Source: Dillenia suffruticosa (taxonomy: Eukaryota > Streptophyta > Magnoliopsida > Dilleniales > Dilleniaceae). From it: a stretch of 64,000 nt of DNA. A program made the position numbers and the translations under genes. The stretch spans positions 2,403,501 through 2,467,500 of the forward strand of contig JAVTVX010000031.1 of the NCBI GenBank assembly GCA_033439265.1, written 5' to 3'. Numbering within the stretch: position 1 is the first letter of the stretch; the number at the start of each line of letters is the position of its first letter. The notes below the pieces were generated by a model that was not told where the DNA came from, ran no database searches, and saw only the letters and a list, made by a program, of their open reading frames with translations. This document shows positions 56,035 through 64,000 of this stretch, piece after piece.

Positions 56035-57505
56035 TGAAAATCAATCTAGAGGGGGTGAGTAGGTTGTTTCATGATTTTGCAGAAGATGAGAACAAAAAGT
56101 AAAAATAGAAAAAAAAAGGAAAAAAAAAGAGATACAAAGTTTCAGTATATGTCTACTCCTAGACATCACATGGATTTCTACTATTTTTCTCAAATAGTAC
56201 AACTCACTTACTTCATAGGTGTTACAAGTATTTAGTTCATAAATACTCACAACTCCCCTTTCTCTCTCTAAAACCCGACAGAGAAACCCTCTTGGTTTTT
56301 TAGAACTTTCAATACAAAGTGAGAGGTGTTACAAGAAGATGAGACTAATCCTTAGAAGTAATACAATTTAACTTCAATAAAGATTGCACATAAAAGAATA
56401 AATGAGGAATTAAAAACAGAGTGTGTTTATGAGAAACAGAGTATTCAATGCATTCGTAGTGAGTTCATTCAATATCGCAATCACCCCCTGTGTCTTCTTA
56501 ACTTTGATATTTAAGTGTAATTTGAAGAGAGCCATCGAATTGGTAGGTTGATTTCGAATGTTACTCATTAATGCTTTCGTCGTTTCTCATTAAATATTTT
56601 TACCTGTTGCTGTAGTTTGATGAATAGGAAGCTGGTTTTCTTCTTTTGGATGGTCAACTTCTGTTTTACAAAAGAAACATTTGTTTTTCCTGCACATTAA
56701 CTTGTTAGAGTACATAAAGTCTAATAATCGTGAAATATGTTTGCTTAAGGTCGACTTAAAAATGTACCAGGTCGACTTAGATTTAAAATCTTTCAACTAT
56801 TAAGACATAAGTGTGAGTATTGGTTGACCTATGTTTTTTACAAACTGACTGCATTGACCAATTTTGAAGAATCAAGCAAATAGACAAAGTGCAGGTCGAA
56901 GTGTTTGGTAAATGGGTAGACCTTGTGATTATATGGGTCGACCTGGTAAGTTGAAAAAGTCAACCTTTGCATTTGATTAAACCATATTTGGATCGACAAG
57001 TTAGCTCCCAAGTTGATTAATTTAATCTTAGAATTGTTTGGGTCGACCTATAATCTCTTTAGGGCCAGCCTGATGAACATAAGGGTTGGCTTGTAGGGAA
57101 CAGGGGTTAGCCTGGGGGAGTTGAAGGGGTCAGCCCAAAGGAAACGAGGGTCAACCTAATGTGCTTGAGGGTTGACCTAATATACATGGGGTCGACCTGG
57201 TAAGCTTGAGGGTTGACTTCATAAGTATAAGGGGTTGACCGAAAGAGAACAAGGGTTAACCTCTTTTGATTGAAGTTCATCGTGTAGTTCCAGTGTTGGA
57301 ATGGTAGGTCAACTCACAATAGAGATTTCAAAATAAAGCTTAGGTCAACCTGTACCGCAAAGGTCACAAGTCTACCTATCATGTATGGGAAGTTGATCTG
57401 ATGTGGTTGATGGGCAGCTACTAAATTTTATACTTGATATTTCTATATTCATTTATAATTAATTTCTCCTAATTTAATCATTATCAAAACTTAATTTTGT
57501 CAACA
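56035..57505 (-). repeat. copia 5' LTR (right)
   Basis: 1,471 bases, minus-strand TGTTGACAAAATTAAG to TGATTTTCA, with proper TG...CA ends. It pairs with 46,991-48,540. It contains the GGTCGACC cluster (about 56,930-57,380). Confidence 0.88.
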
Positions 57506-57510
57506 CTTTT

Positions 57511-58944
57511 ATTCCATTCAACCAAGAGCAAAATGTAATTTAGAGAGATATAGAGAGAGTAACAAATTGTGAATATGAGGAATTAAGCCCTCTGTAGAAA
57601 ACCCTTTGATGGTTACTCACAAGCCTCCTTGTCGTAAGTCTCCCTAAATTGCTCCTCCGTTCCTTTGTCTTCAACACCCACAAAACAAATAACCTAAGAA
57701 GCAAATTCAATAATCAAAGTCAATAACCAAACACAACATGCATTAATAGAAAAAGATTGATAATCTAAGGACGAGATTGATCTAAAATGGAATACTTGTA
57801 AAAGAATGATCTAAAAGATTCATTCAAAATCTAGATTTTCAAAGCAAATAAAAGAAAACCCTAAAATATAAAAAGGCTAAAGGGACTGAGGGCAGCGTAA
57901 CTTATTCATGTTTGCTTTCCGACTAGATTGAGTAATGGCGAGATAGATGAAGAAACAGATATGGGCTTTCTGACAAGATCAAATGACAGAGAGATGGAGA
58001 CTAAGCAGGGGAGTGAGAGAGAGACGAAGAGACTCAATCGATTGGATTGGGAGGAAGAAGAGGGATAGACGAAGAAGAGAGGATGAAGATGACTAGTGGT
58101 TGTGGGTGGTGAAGGCTATGGAGGTGATAGTTGTGTGGATGGTGGAGGCTTTGCTATGGAGTGGAGTGGAGGCATGCGAATGCAAATGTGGTGAGGATTG
58201 AGGATAAAAATTTAGGGTTGGGTTAGGATTAAAATTATTTAGGAATTTTTTAATTCAAATATAATTATTCAAAGTTTAATATTTTAAAATCTTAATTTAA
58301 TGTTAGAATTTAATGTTCGAAGTTCAAAATATTTTATTTTAATGTTTAAAATATATTATTAAATAATATTTAAAATAATTTAATATAATAATTATATTCA
58401 TGTTTTAATTATATAGGTATGCAATCTGAGCTATTTGGTCTCAAATGATCCACCCTAAATTTTGGAATTAAAGTTTAGTTTGCTATTGTTGTTGTCTAAT
58501 ACTTAGTGGATGAGTACAATATTAAATGATAGTTTGCTATTAGGATCAATTGAAACGAAATATCTAATGTCACCACTTATACATTATTGGTTTGTCTAAT
58601 ATTTATAAAATGAGTAGAATACTTAAAGAAATTGGTAACTTTTCCGAAGGTTATGGTTGATTGTACTTAGAGAATGAGTAGGAAATGGTTTGTCTAATAT
58701 CTAAAAAATTGTTCCCTGCCCATGTAGTCTTGCACTTAGTTAGGAAACAAAACATATGATTATACAAATAAAACCCGATCACTTCGTATAGTAATACTTA
58801 GCCAGGAATTGGTTGAATTCTTTGTTGTCAAAAAATGTCAATTTTATGAGAATTATAACATTCACTACATATTCAAACCCATTTAGTTACTGAGAAAGGG
58901 TTTGAAAGAGAGACATAGTTGGAAAGGTATGAGTAGAACGTATA
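57511..58944. other. CACTA interior right of the copia insertion
   Basis: No clear gene. A higher-complexity stretch (57,880-58,210) ends in AACCC-type and GTGGTGAGGATTGAGG sequence that could be a transposase 5' leader on the minus strand. A short RTE-LINE-like tail (TCAAATGATCCACCCTAAAT then TTGTTGTTGT) lies at about 58,430-58,490. Confidence 0.45.
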
Positions 58945-59865
58945 AATGGAATTTAGCCACAAAAATAGTTGCAAATTCTTTAGGTTTCTCGCAAATTAGT
59001 GACGAATTTAATTACGAAATTTGCTACAAAATATTACCCACGAATTTATTATTTGTGACAAATTAGCGAAAAATTTAGCAACAAATATAGATTTTCAACA
59101 CTTTCCTTCCTCATTTTTTGCGATGAATTCTGCTTGTAGCAAATTAGTGATCAATTTAGTCACGAATATTTAGCCATGAAATTAGTGACAAACTTATTGT
59201 TCGTGGAAATTAGTGACAAACTTATTGTTCGTGGCTTAGCGATGAATTTATATTTTCATATCTTTCTTCCTCATTTTATTGTGACAAATATTGTTTGTGG
59301 CAAATAACGAATTTAGTCACAAAATTAATTACAAACTTTTAGACACGAACTTACTGTTTGTAGTAAATTAGCAATAAATTTAGCAAAGAATGTATATATT
59401 TTCATCATTTTTCTACCTCAATTCTTTGTGACGAATATTGTTTGTGGTAAATTAGTAACGAATTTAACCATGAATTTCTACATGGTGTTATAAATATTGC
59501 GACTAATTAGTTTGTGGCAAATTTGAAACAAAATTAGAGATGAAATTTCTGAGGTCATCGCTAATTTTGTGACACATTTTTTTTGTGGGAAATTAGCCAT
59601 AAATTTAGTTATGAAAATTCTTTGTTGGAAATTTAACGACAAAGTTGACGATGAATTCAAGGTCACAAAAGTTTGGCACCATTTGCCATGAATATTATCC
59701 ATGACTTTTATGACAAACACTGTATTTTGTAGTTAATTAGCAACGAATATTTGTTCATGGCAAAATTTATTGGAAATTAGCAACGAATTCTTGTGTATCG
59801 CTAAGTTTATCGTAAATTAGCAACGAATATTTTTTCATCGTTAACTTTCGTCGCTAAATGTGAAG
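58945..59865. repeat. CACTA subterminal repeats, right
   Basis: Repeated variants of TTAGCGACGAATTTAG, GTTTGTGGCAAATTAG and ATTTAGTCACGAA, matching the left subterminal region in character. They end beside the right CACTACAAAAAA terminus. Confidence 0.8.
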
Positions 59866-59880
59866 TTTTTTGTAGTGATT

Positions 59881-60229
59881 GATCTCCGAAACCTAAAGAA
59901 GTGTTTATTTTATAATACTATGATGTTTGTCAAGTTTATTGCATTTTCATAAAGTTTATAGTCAAGTCTAAAACTCTAAGACACGATTATGGCCTATATT
60001 GTCTTAATTTTTTCTAACAATTATGGTCTATATTGTCTAAACTTTTACTAAGTCTACGTGATTTACTTATTTTTCTTCTCCTCCTTTCTCAAGTTCTCTC
60101 AAAATAATACGGGCTCACTAGTTGACCAAACCAACATTTCAAATGATCCTACCCAACTACGAAAGAGTTTCAGTACAACCACTAAGAGATAGAATAAAAG
60201 TTTTCCTTTCTCTAGGGTTGTACTACACG
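59881..60229. other. spacer between CACTA and the second copia
   Basis: No gene or repeat recognised. Confidence 0.5.
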
Positions 60230-60639
60230 CTCCTACCCTTTCTTAATGACATGTTTTGTGGTGGTGCATAATAAGTTTTCTATATTGAAGAAAATAGAAA
60301 GAGATAATATGGGAGAGAAAGTTTGTCTAATACATTGAATAAAGGGAGTATTTATAAACTTGAGGTATATACATGAAAGGAAAGGGTTAATTCAAGCTAA
60401 TCAAATATTTTTTCAAATATGTAATATGTTAACATATTGTGATAAAATGTTAATATATTATGATATTTATGATAACATAACTTGATATGTATAAAAAAAC
60501 CACTAGTAATAGTAAGAAATGTCTGACATAATGATGTCATATGGTATCATGTGTATTCTTCAAAAATATTTACCATCTATATGTTAACATATGAAAAGTA
60601 ACATATATGTTAATATCCCCCTCTCAAACTCAAGGTGGT

Positions 60640-61440
60640 GAGAAGTCTGCCATTTTGATTTTGCCAATTAGATCCTGAAATCGCATAATTGAGTGCTATA
60701 AAAGACATGATGTCACACAACATGATAGTCAATCTCAATATATCTTGTGCATTCATGAAATACATCATTGTGTACAATTTGCATGACACTTCAATTATCA
60801 TAATGAAGAGAAACGACCGAGGAAGAGGTGACTCCCATGTTTTGGAGGAGTTTAGAAATGGCATCAGCAAGGACTTGGTATTCTGTTTCTGTACTAGAGC
60901 AAGAGACATTTATTTGTTTCTTACAATGCCAAGAGATGAGAGAGGTGCCAAGAAAGAAATAATATCTGGCAGTGGAATGACGATCAATTGGGTCTCTAAC
61001 CCAATCAACATCAGAATATATATGTAGTTCTAGTAGAGATGAGTTAGAGAAATAAAAATAATGAAATAGAGTATCGCGAATGTAACGAAGAATATGAAAA
61101 ACAATCGAAAAGTGAGTGGTCCATGGTGCATTCATGAACTAACTAACAATATGAACAATATAGCTAAAGTCGGGATGTGATACGGTAAAATAAATAAGAC
61201 CACCAACTAGTTGACTATGGAGAGTGGCATCATTGAGAAGAGTCCCATCAGTGGCTGAGAGATGAGCAGTGAGTTCAAGAGGAGTGCTGACCGTTTTAGT
61301 ATCCATGATGCCGACATATGAGATAAGGTTGGTAACATATTTGGATTGGGATAAGAAATATCAAGACTCGGAAGATGTAACCTCAATGCCCAAAAAGAAT
61401 TACCTTGTCTAAACATTTGTGGTCCAAAGATTTGTCTAAA
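60640..61440 (-). pseudogene. copia reverse transcriptase end and RNase H
   Basis: The minus strand reads DISYPQSKY, SYVGIMDTKTVSTPLELTAH, ATDGTLLNDATLHSQLVGGL, then HILRYIRDTLFHYFYFSNSS, SDVDWVRDPIDRHSTARYYF, SLISWHCKKQINVSCSSTET and EYQVLADAISKLL, and finally NDVFHECTRYIEIDYHVV. These are successive conserved parts of copia pol. The RNase H frame is open over 61,135-60,791; the rest has shifts. Confidence 0.85.
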
Positions 61441-61444
61441 TCTT

Positions 61445-62244
61445 ATTTTATATTCAGAGAAGTGTGACCAATCTTTTTGTAATAATTGCAACATCCTTTA
61501 CGAGGCTTTGTAGCTGATTTCTAAGAAGGAGAAGATTGATGGGGTGATGATGCAGTGGCAAAGACAGCACCAACAAATGGTATAAATTTCTTGATGCGAA
61601 GAATATTGAGATGACTTTCTTCTGTGATCAATTCCTTGATAACAATATCAAGATTTAGTACAGAACAACAATGAAGAAGGGAGCTATGGATGGATTCAAA
61701 TTCATCTCAGAAAGTCATCAATAAATGTCATATGTGCCCGCAATCACAAATATTAATATATATAGTGGTTGCATCAATGTTAGACCATGCAAGATCCCCA
61801 AGTGCCAGTTGATCCTAAAGCTGTTATAGTTAAAATACATAACTATGGATAGTTTTGCCAGATTATTGCATGAGATGAAAACGTCTATAAAATTGAAATT
61901 GATTGATATCATCATAGATAGAATACAAAGTTTTTAAAAAATCTCATACCTCTTGTGTTGCATCAAAACATTAAAAGTTGAGTTTAATAGTGTTGGTACA
62001 AGTGTTCAAAACTATGTAAAAATCTAATAATTTATGACATCCCAATTTACTAGAACTTTATGAATGTATCTATATCTTCATCTTTCTTTTGTGTAAGTTT
62101 AGTTATTTTTCCTATTACAATATGCCAAAAAAACCTCTCTTTGAGAAAACTACATATTTCTTCAACCCTTAAAGCAAAGTTAGAGGCATCAAAGATGACA
62201 TTGATTGGTTAAGGAAAGTGATGGGAGAAATTGGAAGCGTCCAT
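61445..62244 (-). pseudogene. copia gag, broken, fused to the end of pol
   Basis: It starts at 62,244 with MDASNFSHHFP, then VIFDASNFALRVEEICSFLK, TKLTQKKDEDIDTFIKF, a UBN2-type gag, to a decayed zinc knuckle near 61,450-61,500 (CCNYYKKIGHTS). The sequence then passes directly into reverse transcriptase C-terminal sequence, so protease, integrase and most of reverse transcriptase are deleted. Confidence 0.7.
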
Positions 62245-63440
62245 TGTACCAAAAAATAATAATAATAACACTTGAAAAACACTAAAAATGAAAAGAACCT
62301 ATTTGTAGTGTTAGAATATGCCTGAATTAATCCCAAAAATGGATTCAGGACACCAAAAACCTTAGGAATTGATCTGGTTGGCGAAGAAACCAGCTACAAA
62401 GTGGCTGAACTGGATTGTCAAAGTTTGATTAACGGTTGAACCAAGCCTTTGAATCAGGAAGACTCGGGTGTGAACATGATGCGGCCGTTTGTGTCATGAA
62501 AGGCCACGTAGCTGATGATGTGGTAAAAAAGTGGGTCAAGAGATCTGACTTGGCAATTAACATAGTAGTTGACATGGACCTCTGACATGGTAGCTAACGT
62601 GGCAATATGGGGCCAAGTCTATGACGTGGCAGATGACGTGTTGATGGCTAGCCCAATAATTGGACAAGATTTGATGAGTTAGGATACGACACATGTCAAA
62701 GACTTGAGATTGCAAATCGATATCATTTTATGTTTCTTCAACCTCTGGAATGCAACTTTTCAAAATAAATTTATAGTCTTTGAGCAGTACATAATGGCTG
62801 ATGACTTGTTGTATTGTAGTCTTTTGACCACCGTTGTGAATGTCGTGTGACATAAATTAATATGTTATATAGTGATACTCTACCAGAGCTTTGGTTGATC
62901 AATAAAAACACCAGAGACTAGGCTCTAATCACAAGTTGTGACAAGGAATTGGTTGTACGTGGAGCTTTAGGCGGTGCATTAAAGCACGTGCACGATGAGA
63001 TTGGCCCGAGATTTGTACAGCCGATAATGTAGAGCGTATCGAACACAATGATGTGCTCAGATTTTTGATCCAACAACATTGGCCTGGCGGCGTGTGTGAA
63101 GGCTATTTTGACCAGAAACTGAGATAGGTTGTGGGAAATAAAAGGTTTCGTATTTCTCTATATAAATCACACAATATAATTATATTGAGAGAGGAAAAAT
63201 GAGGGTTTTTGACATATAAGAGATATTTTTCTAACTCTTTTTGCAAAAAGGATTCTAATACAATGAAAAAAAAAAAGAAAGATACTATGAGAGAGAAAGT
63301 TTTCTACATTTTATTATGTATTTAATATATTGAACAAGAGAGATATTTATACAAATTAAGATATGTACATAAAATGAAAGAACTAAAGATAGCTAATCAA
63401 ATATTCTTCTAAATATATAATATGTCAACGTAGGATATGA

Positions 63441-64000
63441 CTTCATTTTATCATGGAGGAAAAAGCCAAAGGGATCTTCATAAGATAAAGATGTCCTTTT
63501 GGTTTCAAAACATTAGAGCAGTGATAGAGAAGAAAAATGGGAAACTTAAACGAAAGCAATAGTATTGGATACGAAAGTAATAGGGTTAGATTGAAGGGGT
63601 TAGAGAAATGTGATTCTCAATGTTTAGAGGCACTATTTGACTATAATTAAAGTTTAAAGGGAGATTTGTATGTATTCTGAAATGGGTTATTTTTTTAAAT
63701 ATTAGACTTTAGGATCAAAATTATAAAAATATTGACATTTTTATTTGTATCACAAAAATAGTAAAATTGAGTTCTTGAAAATTGATTATTTAAATCGATT
63801 TTCAGGAAATCAGCTTCAACTCCCTACATGTAATTTACCGAAAAATAGCCACAAAAAAATGTGTGAAGTCAATTGCTCAAAAATTGATTTTGAAGTCGAT
63901 TTCTCGACTTCATATAGATTTATAATTTCAAAACATAAATTAATCGTCCGTGGAATTTACTTTTTCCCTTTTTGGAAATTCTCGCAAGTTTGTTTGTTTG
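63441..64000. other. terminal AT-rich sequence
   Basis: No gene recognised. Near 63,770-63,920 several related phrases (AAAATTGATTATTTAAATCG, AAATTGATTTTGAAGTCGA) recur in direct and inverted form and may belong to an element continuing past the window. Confidence 0.4.

Larger units (their letters stand above)
46991..57505 (-). mobile_element. Ty1/copia LTR retrotransposon nested in the CACTA element
   Basis: A 10.5-kb element with same-orientation LTRs (46,991-48,540 and 56,035-57,505), flanking CTTTA (46,986-46,990) and CTTTT (57,506-57,510) as an imperfect 5-bp duplication, a primer binding site inside the right LTR and a purine-rich tract inside the left one. Gene order on the minus strand is gag, protease, integrase, reverse transcriptase/RNase H (copia order), then a third ORF. 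The large size and extra ORF recall Sireviruses, but I cannot fix the lineage. Confidence 0.9.
37554..59877 (-). mobile_element. CACTA (En/Spm) DNA transposon, 22.3 kb including a nested copia
   Basis: Both ends read inward CACTACAAAAAA (37,554-37,565 and 59,866-59,877), the classic CACTA terminus. Flanking triplets ATC and ATT agree at two of three bases, as expected for a decayed 3-bp duplication. Subterminal repeats lie inside both ends. TNP2-type and TNPA-like gene remnants are on the minus strand. Without the 10.5-kb copia insertion it would be about 11.8 kb, a normal size for an autonomous CACTA element. Confidence 0.88.
60230..63440 (-). mobile_element. Ty1/copia retrotransposon with large internal deletion
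   Basis: A minus-strand element bounded by related sequences near 60,300-60,440 and 63,280-63,430 (GGGAGAGAAAGTTT / GAGAGAGAAAGTTT, then ACATGAAA.GAAAG/ACATAAAATGAAAG, CTAATCAAATATT). A polypurine tract GAGAGGGGGA lies at 60,616-60,625. A primer binding site (ACTTGTGATTAGAGCC on the minus strand) lies at 62,921-62,936. Only gag and the end of reverse transcriptase/RNase H remain. LTR outer edges and a target duplication were not found. Confidence 0.7.

Noticed and set aside
1-64000. tRNA, rRNA or snRNA genes
   Set aside because: No cloverleaf-capable or conserved rRNA/snRNA sequence was noticed apart from the tRNA-derived SINE; a dedicated scan was not possible.

Overview
This is a stretch of nuclear DNA from a flowering plant. 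It is AT-rich, has no prokaryotic gene organisation, and consists of one intact spliced housekeeping gene embedded in nested, mostly decayed transposable elements of types typical of angiosperms: Ty3/gypsy, Ty1/copia, RTE- and L1-type LINEs, a tRNA-derived SINE, MULE, CACTA and a probable Helitron end. I cannot name the species.

The only host gene I can support is LSM7, on the + strand from about 2.4 to 29.5 kb. Its 99-residue product is rebuilt from five coding exons (ATG at 2392-2394; 2488-2569; 16814-16885; 28905-28957; 29367-29456) with consistent splice phases and no stop. A 300-nt coding sequence therefore spans 27 kb, because introns 2 (14.2 kb) and 3 (12.0 kb) are filled with transposons. 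Intron 2 holds L1 remnants (3.7-7.8 kb) and two 5' halves of a Ty3/gypsy element joined tail to tail as a large diverged inverted repeat (8.6-16.0 kb), one half carrying a LINE 3' fragment with a perfect 17-bp target-site duplication. Intron 3 holds two RTE-type LINEs in the same minus orientation (19.0-22.1 and 22.5-25.7 kb), a GA-rich block, duplicated segments that look like antisense exons, a SINE with a perfect 14-bp duplication (27.26-27.42 kb) and a foldback MULE-like element (27.95-28.74 kb).

At 30.3-36.4 kb lies a 6.06-kb Mutator-like element with terminal inverted repeats and a near-perfect 9-bp duplication. It carries a broken MuDR/MULE transposase gene followed by a second broken gene for a plant mobile domain (aminotransferase-like) protein. 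Its termini resemble those of the foldback element in LSM7 intron 3, suggesting an autonomous/non-autonomous pair.

From 37,554 to 59,877 is a 22.3-kb CACTA (En/Spm) transposon with CACTACAAAAAA ends, subterminal repeats and remnants of TNP2-type and TNPA-like genes on the minus strand. A 10.5-kb Ty1/copia element (46,991-57,505, minus strand, two LTRs, imperfect 5-bp duplication) is inserted in it. That copia has gag, protease, integrase, reverse transcriptase and RNase H remnants and an extra third ORF downstream of pol. A second copia element (about 60.2-63.4 kb, minus strand) lost its middle, so gag runs directly into the end of reverse transcriptase/RNase H.

All element genes are interrupted by stops or frameshifts, so none looks autonomous now. 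Assignments rest on recognising motifs by eye; no alignment or database search was run, and element edges without a stated duplication are approximate.
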